DNA of 64,000 nt from Spongilla lacustris (taxonomy: Eukaryota; Porifera; Demospongiae; Spongillida; Spongillidae). A program made the position numbers and the translations under genes. The stretch is from contig OX442418.1 in the NCBI GenBank assembly GCA_949361645.1, forward strand, positions 7,505,376 to 7,569,375, in the 5' to 3' direction. Positions 49,812-60,004 of the stretch are shown piece by piece (the first letter of the stretch is position 1; the number at the start of each line of letters is the position of its first letter). Below the pieces are notes generated by a model. The model was not told the origin of the DNA and did no database searches. It saw only the letters and a list, made by a program, of their open reading frames with translations.

Positions 49812-51086
49812 CTAGGAATAAATATTAATTTTATAAAGGAATGAATTTATAAAAACAATTACGTAATCTTTACACAATCCAGCTGTTTTTTTTTTTTGTC
49901 TTCGAGTCTGTTTCCAAATAGAATTAGAAGTTCCCAAGGTGTGCAGTCTTTCTCTAGGAATTCCAAGCTGTAACATCTGAGCAGCGATCTCTGTAGTGTA
50001 CACATGTGCAATGTCCTGCGATTGCCACCACTGTGATGCAATGAGTACAGCATTGTCATCCACCATTGTATTAATGGTAGTAGGCTACAAGAAAGTCAGG
50101 TTATAGCAATGTGTTAATTTGAACAGTAACGTACCATTTCTTGCTGAGTAAGAAACTCTCTATTCTGCTGAATTTTCAGGCCCATACTCTGTTCTGTTTT
50201 CATCGTAGGTTGACTATGAAAAACAGGGAAAGGTAAACTGCATATGTCATAAACTTCAATAATCCCCCAAATGTTCCTGCACCTTTGTCAGGCTGATCAC
50301 CCTGTTTTCTGTACCTCTAGTGACTGTTTCACAAGTTGAGAGTTGATGCTTCTGCGTGCAGTGACCTTCATTAGTGGACGTGATGGGGTCTTTTGCGTGG
50401 TAACACATTGGCTTGGAGTACGTAGAAGCTCTGGAACATCGGATACAGGAGTTATTTTAAAAAATCCCTACCTATTTTCTTCTTGCACAGCCAACTGGGG
50501 GGAAAATCACTATGAACACTTCAATAATTTACATCCTGGAAATCTACCTGATCACAAGGAAAGGTAGGACTAGAATGAGATACCTACAGTTAAATGGAAG
50601 TAAAAGCAGGAATTGTAACAATAGCACTTACAGCAGCTGAACATGGCAGAGATGAAAATGGAAACACCTGCAGAAATCAGTACAAGAAAAACAATGATAC
50701 ACAAATGAAAATGATATGCAAACAGATACATGCCAAATCACAAAACACCCATGATGCCTAGTTGGCTTAGATTATGAAGATGGCCATATTGACTTACCAC
50801 TTCTGCTAGCTGCTGTTAAATAAATCTAAGGCTAGCACAATTTTTTGCTGGTGTACTTCAGTGTTGATGATTGTTCTTACCTCCGTTTTTTTTGCAACAA
50901 GTCGTCTAATGGTGCCATTCTGTTCCATTGACAGGAGCGCTCTTCTGACAATTAGTGATGACTTTGATGATTCTTGAAGTTGCTGTTTTGTCAAGGAATT
51001 AAAAAAATCAACTGCACATGAAAATGAATGACAATAGATTATAAATATGTACCTCTTGAATGTGGTTCTAAAGATACTGCCGCCAT
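49812..51086 (-). CDS. Multi-exon gene of unknown function, left-arm copy
   Basis: This is the same gene as at 55,500-56,774, inverted. Candidate exons on the minus strand: 51,053-51,086 (ATG in a GCACCATGG Kozak context), 50,881-51,011, 50,632-50,667, about 50,548-50,583, 50,472-50,494, 50,301-50,430, 50,135-50,213 and 49,812-50,084. The first two join cleanly (55 codons, phase 1) and encode a charged, probably helical N-terminus. The last two also join cleanly and encode a Gln-rich then helical C-terminal part ending near SIWKQTRRQKKK. The middle exons are tentative. I recognise no domain. A promoter should lie in 51,087-51,690; the HEATR3 fragment diverges from it 1.6 kb away. Confidence 0.5.
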
Positions 51087-51690
51087 GGTGCCATCCGCGC
51101 CACCATCAGCGCTAGCTATATGGCTAGCCGCGTCAGTCGCGATTATACCTGCTTAGTGGTATGGCTACCTCACGTTTAGCAACAACGCTGGAAAAGTGGA
51201 AATTATGCTTTCCGGTTGCCAACCACCATTAGGTTCTAATAGCTGTCCAGCCTCCACTCTGACACCCCGATAACGCGATGTTTCAGACACATACCTCTAT
51301 TTTAAACAGACAGTGAAACTCCGATTAACAATTCCAACTAGGTCAGAGAGAACAAATTTGCCAGCTGCAGCGCTGTTGCAATTGCATTCTAGTAGTTCGC
51401 GATTTCCTTGCCGTCGACAGTTATAGCGAAATAGACGACATTTTAGATTGAACACGTGGCGCATTTAATTAGAGCGCAATATCTATTTATTATCTTCTAA
51501 TAGTGCGCATCATTTAAAAATTATGCATCCTTCTCTGTGTAGCGCAGATGGACATACAAACGACCAGCCCATCAGCCTGAGTGCATTAGAGTTCGATCGT
51601 GAATTAAGTTCATATGAATGCAGGACCGGAACTAGCGAATCGAAACAAGTGTATGCACGCATCGTGTGAGTTGGGCCGTGGATTATATTT
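51087..51690. other. Unique upstream region of the left-arm unknown gene
   Basis: Low-copy, non-repetitive DNA directly 5' of the Kozak ATG, so the likely promoter and 5' UTR. No TATA box at a convincing distance and no ORF of note. Confidence 0.45.
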
Positions 51691-51955
51691 GTAAGTTATG
51701 TGTGAGTGAACATAGGTTGTGATGTGTTGTGTGTGAGTGAGTGTGAGCTTGCGATGTGTGTAGACCATGGGTTGTTATGTGCGTGAGTGTGTGGGAGCTT
51801 GTGATGTATGGGTTGTGATGTGTTGTGTGGGAGCTTGTGATGTGTTTGTGCATGTAGACCATGGGTTGTGGAGCTTGTGATGTGTGTAGACCATGGGTTA
51901 TGTGTTGTAGGTGAGTGTGTGGGAGCTTGTGATATGTGTAGATCATGGGTTGTGT
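51691..51955. repeat. GT-rich tandem repeat, ~50-bp unit
   Basis: About five degenerate units with GTGGGAGCTTGTGATGTGTG and AGACCATGGGTTG. The hAT-like MITE is inserted in this array; the array's TTGTAGGTGAGTGTGT phrase resumes on its far side. Confidence 0.85.
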
Positions 51956-51963
51956 GTTGTAGG

Positions 51964-52358
51964 CAGGGCCGGATTTAGTCTGTCATGGGCCCTGGACAAT
52001 TAGCCTTCATGGGCCCGGCCAGTCCAAATGCGAGTGGGCGGGGGGTGGTGGTCCCCCTTGCGATCATCTGAATACGAGTGGGGGGGGGGGGAGGGCCCTT
52101 GCGATCGCCCACTGAAATACGAGTGGGGTGGGGGGGGGGGGGGGGGGTGTCCCCTTGTGATCGCCCAAATATGAGGGAGGGGGGGGGGGGTCCTTCTTGC
52201 AATTAATACATTCCAAGTTAGCGATGTTTTGATGCTCCACTTCGTGCGCACTACTAACTAAAATCATAAATCATTAATATCATGAGCACGGTGGGGGCCC
52301 CCTCATAAAACAGTGGGCCCTGGGCAGCCTCCCCCCCCCCCCCCAAAACCCGGTACTG
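51964..52358. mobile_element. hAT-like MITE with 8-bp target duplication, left arm
   Basis: It starts CAGGGCCGGATTTAG and ends AAAACCCGGTACTG, imperfect terminal inverted repeats (10 of 13 matches). It is flanked by an exact 8-bp duplication GTTGTAGG at 51,956-51,963 and 52,359-52,366. Length is 395 bp, with no transposase frame. Inside are several degenerate repeats of about 55 bp (GCGATC...GAGTGGGGG) with long G runs. The 8-bp duplication and CAGGG-type ends are hAT hallmarks; movement would need a transposase from elsewhere. Confidence 0.8.
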
Positions 52359-52366
52359 GTTGTAGG

Positions 52367-52643
52367 TGAGTGTGTTGGAACTGAATGGCGCCCCTGCCCC
52401 CCCACCCCCACCCCATGTAATTAAAGTTTACATACATTCGCACTGAAAGCGGACAGCACCCTCCGCCCACTGATAGTATGATTGGATCGGCCGAGAGGGC
52501 GGTCACCTTACTGATTGAATTGGCCAAAAGTGGACAGCACCCCCCCCCCCCCCCCCCCCCTCGCTGGTTGAATCAGCCGAAAGCGGACAATGTATTCACG
52601 GCTGTCAAATGGCGCCCCCCTTCTAGAAAAGCCTATCCTCCAG
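52367..52643. other. Low-complexity intron-like region before HEATR3 exon A
   Basis: Contains G/C homopolymers (about 20 C at 52,541-52,560), a twice-repeated ATGGCGCCCC (about 52,384 and 52,610) and related phrases (GGCCAAAAGTGGACAGCACC, GCCGAAAGCGGACAATG). It may be a degenerate tandem repeat or an unclassified element. The end serves as the polypyrimidine tract and AG acceptor of the next exon. Confidence 0.5.
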
Positions 52644-53288
52644 TGAGCAGACACAGAGTGCTGTGGAAGCATTCAACAAAGAATCCCTATTGGCTTTGGT
52701 TGTGTACTTCCTTCAGCTTCAGCGTTTTCCATTATCTCTTGTAACAGCTGCAGGTTAGGTGGTGTCATCACACAGTTCTTTCCAATGCATGCATGTGTGT
52801 GTGTCTGTGTGTGCATGCGTGCGTGTGTATGTGTGTGTGTTGTATGGTATGTGTTTCCTGTGCTCTGAACAACCTGTGTCCTTGAAGCCCAGTGCCTTCA
52901 CATCGTCACGGAGGACAATGCTGTGGCCACTCGCAGCCTCTGTGCCACATCTGACAGCCTGGTTCTCTTGGAGAGTCTGCTCCTACATCCACAGCCTGTG
53001 GAAGGAGGGAGTGACTCCACAGGAGCACTGTGGTTGCTGCTCAACACTACAGTCACAGGTACCACAACATAAAATTAAAATGCACATAATATTATGTTCT
53101 GAATGCTGGGTCCATTTTTATTTTTTAATTGTTTGATTTTTTTTTTGCAGGTGTGCTGTATAACTTGCTACCGTTGCTTCAAGGGCCTGCGTACACCGCC
53201 ACGTTGAGAGCTATGCTGTCTGTGCTGGCCGCTGTATTGGATGTGGAGGTTGAGACACTCCTCTTACAGCTGCAGAGTGTTCCTTCAG
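52644..53288 (+). pseudogene. HEATR3 (Syo1-like) gene fragment, three exons, left copy
   Basis: Three exons with GT-AG borders and consistent phase 1: A 52,644-52,753, B 52,888-53,058, C 53,151-53,288. Together they encode about 139 residues that follow the middle of animal HEATR3 (NKES..., RFPLSLVTAA, QCLHIVTEDN, LLESLLLHP, LRAMLSVLAAVLDVEVE). HEATR3/Syo1 is a HEAT/ARM-repeat adaptor that binds RPL5-RPL11 and links 5S RNP assembly and import to importin. Exon C is complete up to a GT donor, but palindrome sequence follows instead of the rest of the gene, and no upstream exons are visible. It is therefore a partial genomic copy. The homology is recognised by eye. Confidence 0.65.
52794..52840. 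repeat. GT microsatellite in HEATR3 intron A-B, left copy
   Basis: An imperfect (GT)n run with TGCATGCGTGCG interruptions, inside the intron between exons A and B; it is copied in the other arm at about 53,747-53,793. Confidence 0.85.
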
Positions 53289-53342
53289 GTGCAGAGCAGG
53301 GGCAGGTGGGAGGGGTCCCGTTTGGATGGGCGCAATGATAAT
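53245..53342. other. 98-bp central spacer of palindrome 2
   Basis: The only non-mirrored sequence between the arms: base 53,244 pairs with 53,343. It includes the last 44 bases of HEATR3 exon C, its donor site, and about 54 further bases (GCAGGTGGGAGGGG...). It shows no inverted-repeat ends of its own. Confidence 0.85.
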
Positions 53343-53943
53343 ACATCCAATACAGCGGCCAGCACAGACAGCATAGCTCTCAACGTGGCGGTGTACGCAG
53401 GCCCTTGAAGCAACGGTAGCAAGTTATACAGCACACCTGCAAAAAAAAAATCAAACAATTAAAAAATAAAAATGGACCCAGCATTCAGAACATAATATTA
53501 TGTGCATTTTAATTTTATGTTGTGGTACCTGTGACTGTAGTGTTGAGCAGCAACCACAGTGCTCCTGTGGAGTCACTCCCTCCTTCCACAGGCTGTGGAT
53601 GTAGGAGCAGACTCTCCAAGAGAACCAGGCTGTCAGATGTGGCACAGAGGCTGCGAGTGGCCACAGCATTGTCCTCCGTGACGATGTGAAGGCACTGGGC
53701 TTCAAGGACACAGGTTGTTCAGAGCACAGGAAACACATACCATACAACACACACACATACACACGCACGCATGCACACACAGACACACACACATGCATGC
53801 ATTGGAAAGAACTGTGTGATGACACCACCTAACCTGCAGCTGTTACAAGAGATAATGGAAAACGCTGAAGCTGAAGGAAGTACACAACCAAAGCCAATAG
53901 GGATTCTTTGTTGAATGCTTCCACAGCACTCTGTGTCTGCTCA
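53343..53943 (-). pseudogene. HEATR3 fragment, right copy, truncated in exon C
   Basis: Minus-strand mirror: exon A 53,834-53,943, exon B 53,529-53,699, and exon C from 53,436 only to 53,343, where the palindrome breakpoint cuts it after the codons for the SVLAAVLD region. No splice donor remains for exon C. A transcript would run into the spacer and the other arm. The predicted residues match the left copy. Confidence 0.65.
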
Positions 53944-54227
53944 CTGGAGGATAGGCTTTTCTAGAAGGGGGGCGCCATTTGACAGCCGTGAATACATTGT
54001 CCGCTTTCGGCTGATTCAACCAGCGAGGGGGGGGGGGGGGGGGGGGTGCTGTCCACTTTTGGCCAATTCAATCAGTAAGGTGACCGCCCTCTCGGCCGAT
54101 CCAATCATACTATCAGTGGGCGGAGGGTGCTGTCCGCTTTCAGTGCGAATGTATGTAAACTTTAATTACATGGGGTGGGGGTGGGGGGGCAGGGGCGCCA
54201 TTCAGTTCCAACACACTCACCTACAAC
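53944..54227. other. Low-complexity region, right-arm mirror
   Basis: Inverted copy of the homopolymer-rich stretch at 52,367-52,643. The G-run lengths differ slightly, which accounts for the one-base offset between the arms. Confidence 0.5.
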
Positions 54228-54622
54228 CAGTACCGGGTTTTGGGGGGGGGGGGGGAGGCTGCCCAGGGCCCACTGTTTTATGAGGGGGCCCCCACCGTGC
54301 TCATGATATTAATGATTTATGATTTTAGTTAGTAGTGCGCACGAAGTGGAGCATCAAAACATCGCTAACTTGGAATGTATTAATTGCAAGAAGGACCCCC
54401 CCCCCCCTCCCTCATATTTGGGCGATCACAAGGGGACACCCCCCCCCCCCCCCCCCACCCCACTCGTATTTCAGTGGGCGATCGCAAGGGCCCTCCCCCC
54501 CCCCCCACTCGTATTCAGATGATCGCAAGGGGGACCACCACCCCCCGCCCACTCGCATTTGGACTGGCCGGGCCCATGAAGGCTAATTGTCCAGGGCCCA
54601 TGACAGACTAAATCCGGCCCTG
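54228..54622. mobile_element. hAT-like MITE, right arm
   Basis: Inverted copy of the MITE in the left arm, with CAGTACCGGG and CCGGCCCTG ends and the CCTACAAC duplication on both sides. Because both arms carry it at the matching site, it was inserted before the arms were duplicated. Confidence 0.8.
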
Positions 54623-54630
54623 CCTACAAC

Positions 54631-54896
54631 ACACAACCCATGATCTACACATATCACAAGCTCCCACACACTCACCTACAACACATAACCCATGGTCTAC
54701 ACACATCACAAGCTCCACAACCCATGGTCTACATGCACAAACACATCACAAGCTCCCACACAACACATCACAACCCATACATCACAAGCTCCCACACACT
54801 CACGCACATAACAACCCATGGTCTACACACATCGCAAGCTCACACTCACTCACACACAACACATCACAACCTATGTTCACTCACACATAACTTACA
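54631..54896. repeat. CA-rich tandem repeat, right arm
   Basis: Mirror of 51,691-51,955: units with CACATCACAAGCTCCCACAC and CAACCCATGGTCTAC. The open frame through it is repeat-derived. Confidence 0.85.
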
Positions 54897-55499
54897 AATA
54901 TAATCCACGGCCCAACTCACACGATGCGTGCATACACTTGTTTCGATTCGCTAGTTCCGGTCCTGCATTCATATGAACTTAATTCACGATCGAACTCTAA
55001 TGCACTCAGGCTGATGGGCTGGTCGTTTGTATGTCCATCTGCGCTACACAGAGAAGGATGCATAATTTTTAAATGATGCGCACTATTAGAAGATAATAAA
55101 TAGATATTGCGCTCTAATTAAATGCGCCACGTGTTCAATCTAAAATGTCGTCTATTTCGCTATAACTGTCGACGGCAAGGAAATCGCGAACTACTAGAAT
55201 GCAATTGCAACAGCGCTGCAGCTGGCAAATTTGTTCTCTCTGACCTAGTTGGAATTGTTAATCGGAGTTTCACTGTCTGTTTAAAATAGAGGTATGTGTC
55301 TGAAACATCGCGTTATCGGGGTGTCAGAGTGGAGGCTGGACAGCTATTAGAACCTAATGGTGGTTGGCAACCGGAAAGCATAATTTCCACTTTTCCAGCG
55401 TTGTTGCTAAACGTGAGGTAGCCATACCACTAAGCAGGTATAATCGCGACTGACGCGGCTAGCCATATAGCTAGCGCTGATGGTGGCGCGGATGGCACC
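54897..55499. other. Unique upstream region of the right-arm unknown gene
   Basis: Mirror of 51,087-51,690; likely promoter and 5' UTR. It ends GGCGCGGATGGCACC just before the start codon. Confidence 0.45.
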
Positions 55500-56774
55500 A
55501 TGGCGGCAGTATCTTTAGAACCACATTCAAGAGGTACATATTTATAATCTATTGTCATTCATTTTCATGTGCAGTTGATTTTTTTAATTCCTTGACAAAA
55601 CAGCAACTTCAAGAATCATCAAAGTCATCACTAATTGTCAGAAGAGCGCTCCTGTCAATGGAACAGAATGGCACCATTAGACGACTTGTTGCAAAAAAAA
55701 CGGAGGTAAGAACAATCATCAACACTGAAGTACACCAGCAAAAAATTGTGCTAGCCTTAGATTTATTTAACAGCAGCTAGCAGAAGTGGTAAGTCAATAT
55801 GGCCATCTTCATAATCTAAGCCAACTAGGCATCATGGGTGTTTTGTGATTTGGCATGTATCTGTTTGCATATCATTTTCATTTGTGTATCATTGTTTTTC
55901 TTGTACTGATTTCTGCAGGTGTTTCCATTTTCATCTCTGCCATGTTCAGCTGCTGTAAGTGCTATTGTTACAATTCCTGCTTTTACTTCCATTTAACTGT
56001 AGGTATCTCATTCTAGTCCTACCTTTCCTTGTGATCAGGTAGATTTCCAGGATGTAAATTATTGAAGTGTTCATAGTGATTTTCCCCCCAGTTGGCTGTG
56101 CAAGAAGAAAATAGGTAGGGATTTTTTAAAATAACTCCTGTATCCGATGTTCCAGAGCTTCTACGTACTCCAAGCCAATGTGTTACCACGCAAAAGACCC
56201 CATCACGTCCACTAATGAAGGTCACTGCACGCAGAAGCATCAACTCTCAACTTGTGAAACAGTCACTAGAGGTACAGAAAACAGGGTGATCAGCCTGACA
56301 AAGGTGCAGGAACATTTGGGGGATTATTGAAGTTTATGACATATGCAGTTTACCTTTCCCTGTTTTTCATAGTCAACCTACGATGAAAACAGAACAGAGT
56401 ATGGGCCTGAAAATTCAGCAGAATAGAGAGTTTCTTACTCAGCAAGAAATGGTACGTTACTGTTCAAATTAACACATTGCTATAACCTGACTTTCTTGTA
56501 GCCTACTACCATTAATACAATGGTGGATGACAATGCTGTACTCATTGCATCACAGTGGTGGCAATCGCAGGACATTGCACATGTGTACACTACAGAGATC
56601 GCTGCTCAGATGTTACAGCTTGGAATTCCTAGAGAAAGACTGCACACCTTGGGAACTTCTAATTCTATTTGGAAACAGACTCGAAGACAAAAAAAAAAAA
56701 CAGCTGGATTGTGTAAAGATTACGTAATTGTTTTTATAAATTCATTCCTTTATAAAATTAATATTTATTCCTAG
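55500..56774 (+). CDS. Multi-exon gene of unknown function, right-arm copy
   Basis: Candidate exons: 1, 55,500-55,533; 2, 55,575-55,705; 3, 55,919-55,954; 4, 56,003-56,038 or to 56,053; 5, 56,092-56,114; 6, 56,156-56,285; 7, 56,373-56,451; 8, 56,502-56,774 (stop at 56,772). Every intron shown has GT-AG ends. Exons 1-2 give a 55-codon start with KQQLQESSKSSL and a basic RRLVAKKTE. Exon 6 reads LLRTPSQCVTTQKTPSRP in one frame, exon 7 ends LTQQEM, and exon 8 contains SQWWQSQDIAHVYTTEIAA. Exons 6-8 agree in phase, but exon 5 to 6 does not with the visible sites, so that junction is wrong, non-canonical or broken. The product may be a nuclear or coiled protein, but I recognise no family. Confidence 0.5.
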
Positions 56775-57187
56775 TTATTTAATGGCTGCACTTTCTCGTA
56801 ACCAGACCAATGAGGAATTACCACACTGCTATGCAATGTATAATTGTAGCATCAGTAACATTATCTGTGGTATTTACACGTACACATATTGCTTTTATGA
56901 GTCAGTAAAACCATTGCATTTCTGAATTGCTACTGTAAAAAAGTTCACAAAAGCAGTGAAAATTTTGCTACCAACGTAAAAAAAACGTGCCAGGTAGAAC
57001 ACCATTTTTGTAGCATTAGCAAATCACCGTTTACATCGGTTTACAACAACATTTACATCAGATCATATGGAACTACTCTAGATCTTCAGGGTAGCAAAGC
57101 AAACATTCTTCCCTGTGAAAGTGACTAAATGAGGTTTTTGGAGCCTTATAGCCGCGAGTTAGACCCTTGCACAACCATTTTATCAAA
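56775..57187. other. Unique sequence downstream of the right-arm unknown gene
   Basis: Mirror of 49,399-49,811. AT-rich, no gene seen; the boundary with satellite B is TTATCAAACAATGCTATG. Confidence 0.5.
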
Positions 57188-59045
57188 CAATGCTATGTAG
57201 TTACCCTAAAGGTTATTGTTTATCACAGTCAATAAGTACGGGTCCTGCTGGAGCCATAGTTCCCAATGTTAAGTTCTTACACTAAAGGTTATTGTTAATC
57301 ATACTCCATATGTACGGCGCCTGCAGGAGCCATAGTTCCCAATGCTATGTTCTTACACTATAGGTAATTGTTTATCATAGTCCATATGTACGGCTCCTAC
57401 AGGAGCCATAGAACCCAATGCTAAGTTCTTTCACTATAAGCTATTGTTAATCGTAGTCAATAAATACGGCTCCTGCAGGAGCCGTTGTTCCCAATGCTAC
57501 GTTCTTACACTAAAGGCTATTGTTAATCGTTGTCAGTAATTACGACTCCTGCCGGAGCAATAGAGACCAATGTTAAGTAGTTACACTAAAGGTCATTTTT
57601 TATCACAGTCAATAAGTACAGCTCCTGCTGGAGCCATTGTACTCAATGCTAAGTTCTTACACTAAAGGATATTGTTTATCGTGTCAATTGATAAGGCTCC
57701 TGCAGGAGCCATAGTTCCCAATCCCAAGTTCTTACACTAAAGGTTATTGTTTATCATAGTACATATGTACGGCTCCTGCAGGAGCCATACTACCCAATGC
57801 TAAGTTCTTACACTAAAGGTTATTGTTTATCATAGTACATATGTACGGCTCCTGCAGGAGCCATACTACCCAATGCTAAGTTCTTACACAATAGAATATT
57901 GTTTATCGCGTCAATAAACTCGGCGCTTGCAGGAGCCATAGTTCCCAACGCTAAGTTCTTACACTAAATGTTATTGTTTATCATCGTCCATAAGTACGGC
58001 TCCTACATGAGCCATTGTATCCAATGCTATGTTCTTACACTAAAGGTTATTGATAATCGTAATCATTAAATACGGCTCCTGAAAGAGCCATAGTTTCCAA
58101 TGCTAAGTTAACACACGAAAGGTTATTGTTTATCATAGTCAGTAACTACGGCTCCTGCAGGACCCATAGAGACCAATGTTAAGTGGTAACACTAAAGGTT
58201 ATTTTTTAACACAGTCAATAGGTACGGCTCCTGCAGGAGCCGTAGCACCCAATGCTAAGTTCTAACACTGTTTATCGTGTCAATAAATAAGGCTCCTGTA
58301 GGAGCCACAGTTCCCAATGCTATGTTCTTACACTAAAGGTTATTGTGTATCATAGTCCATAAGTACGGCTCTTGAAGGAGACATTGCACTCAATGCTAAG
58401 TTCTTAAGCGAAAGGATACTGTTTATCGTGTCAATGAATACGACTCCTGCAGGAGCCATAGTTCCCAATGCTTAGTTCTTACACTAAAGGAAATTGTTTA
58501 TCATAGTCCATAAGTACGGCTCCTGCAGGAGCCATAGTTCCCAATGCTTCGTTCTTACACTAAAGGTAATTGTTTATCATAGTCCATATATTCGGCTTCT
58601 ACAGGAGCCATAGTACCCAATGCTAAGTCCTTACACTAAAGGATTTTGTTTATTGTGACAATAAATACGTCTTCTGCAGGAGGCATAGTTCCCAATCCTA
58701 TGCCCTTACATTAAAGGTTATTGTTTATCAAATTCCATATGTACGGCTCCTGCAGGAGCCATAGAACCCAATGCTAAGTTCTTACACAAAAGGATATTCT
58801 TTATCGTGTCAATAAATACGGCTCCTGCAGGAGCCATAGTTTCCAATGCTACGTTCTTACACTAAAGGTTATTGTTTATCATAGCCCATATATACGGCTC
58901 CTGCAGGAGCCATAGCTACCAATGCTAATTCTTACACTAATTGCAATTGTTAATCGTAGTCAGTAACTTCGGCTCCTGCAGGAGCCATAGAGACCAATGT
59001 TAAGTAATAACACTAAAGGTCACTTTTTAACACAGTCAACAAGTA
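57188..59045 (-). repeat. Satellite B array, right arm, inner part
   Basis: Minus-strand B units mirroring about 47,541-49,398. It ends at the TA (59,044-59,045) where the TIR element is inserted. Confidence 0.95.
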
Positions 59046-60004
59046 GGGGAGGAGTGGGTTAGTTGAGCCACTGGGTTAGTTGAGCCACCCCCTGTTTTAG
59101 CTCCATGAATAAACATAATTGAATTATGTTAACATATATTGGCATTAAGTGTTATGACTAACTTTTTGTCCTACTTTAGGATTTTGTTTTAGTATTCATC
59201 AGAATGTGAAATTCAAAAATAAGAATTTTGATGATCAAAGTGAAATTCTGTTTTTGCGGTTTGTGCCCTCATAATTTCTACACAATGACTATATTCTTGT
59301 TTCAGTCTTGGGTGTTTGAAAGTACATGTATGCAGCTATATTTATGTTTATAATGAATTCTATACTTTGCTTCCTTTTTATACAACTTAGCTAGTTACAG
59401 GAAAAGTTAGTAGTGGGGTTAGTTGAGCCATTTGCTAAGGAGGTTAGTTGAGCCATACGCTTTAGCTGCAATTGTATGGCATTAAAATGATTTATTGATT
59501 TATGTAACAGAAATAGTGAGCTATGCCTATTTGGCTATGCAGCAATCTCAGAAGCATTCTGTTTTTATTTCTAAAAGGAAAAATGACTATGAATCACGTT
59601 AAAAACACTTGCCGATCAATTTCAAGAGCTGTCGTTGAAAAAGTGTCATGCATTAGTGTATGAATTTGCTTTGATCAATGATTTGACAACGTAAGGCCTA
59701 GGCCTACTTATGTTAGCAATTATTGTGCAATGCAACTAACTTTGGCTGAAGGCAGCATATGGCTCACCTGACCCATGTACCTGGCACAACTAACCCACTT
59801 GGCTGGGTTAGTTGTGCCATTTGACACCTGTTGATTTTTAATAATGTCCCTATTCTCACGTACATCCCCAGTCTCTAACATTCCTACGACATGTACCCAA
59901 GTGATGCCCCTTTACATCAGACTATTAACCTCTGCTTAATACCAAACCTCAGAGGCAGTATAAACCTAAACCTAAAAAGTGGCTCAACTAACCCACTCCT
60001 CCCC
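59046..60004. mobile_element. TA-flanked non-autonomous TIR element, 959 bp
   Basis: Both ends carry a perfect 27-bp terminal inverted repeat starting GGGGAGGAGTGGGTTAG. It is flanked by TA at 59,044-59,045 and 60,005-60,006, and the other arm has one TA at the matching site. GGGTTAGTTGAGCCA-type motifs recur near both ends and inside (about 59,071, 59,417, 59,443, 59,804), as expected for subterminal transposase-binding repeats. There is no substantial ORF, so it depends on an external transposase. TA target duplication points to the Tc1/mariner superfamily, but the ends are not ones I can assign to a named family. Confidence 0.88.

Larger units (their letters stand above)
43547..53244 (+). 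repeat. Palindrome 2, left arm (at least 9.7 kb)
   Basis: Bases from 43,547 to 53,244 are the reverse complement of 53,343-64,000, apart from one 961-bp insertion on the right and rare small differences. Matching coordinates sum to 106,587 near the centre, 106,586 after a one-base indel in the homopolymer region, and 107,547 beyond the insertion. The arm may extend further left; the window ends before its partner can be compared. Confidence 0.9.

Noticed and set aside
50343..50567. 74-codon ORF antisense to the unknown gene (mirror 56,019-56,243)
   Set aside because: It lies opposite candidate exons 4-6 and intervening introns; no features of its own.
52367..52643. A separate transposon bounded by the two ATGGCGCCCC copies
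   Set aside because: The copies are direct, not inverted, and no target duplication is evident; more likely internal repeats.
52759..53136. 125-codon ORF over HEATR3 exon B (mirror 53,451-53,828)
   Set aside because: It reads the GT microsatellite and the wrong frame of exon B; the spliced frame matches HEATR3 instead.
54319..54611. Polyproline ORFs in the MITE
   Set aside because: They arise from C homopolymers within the non-coding MITE, in several frames.
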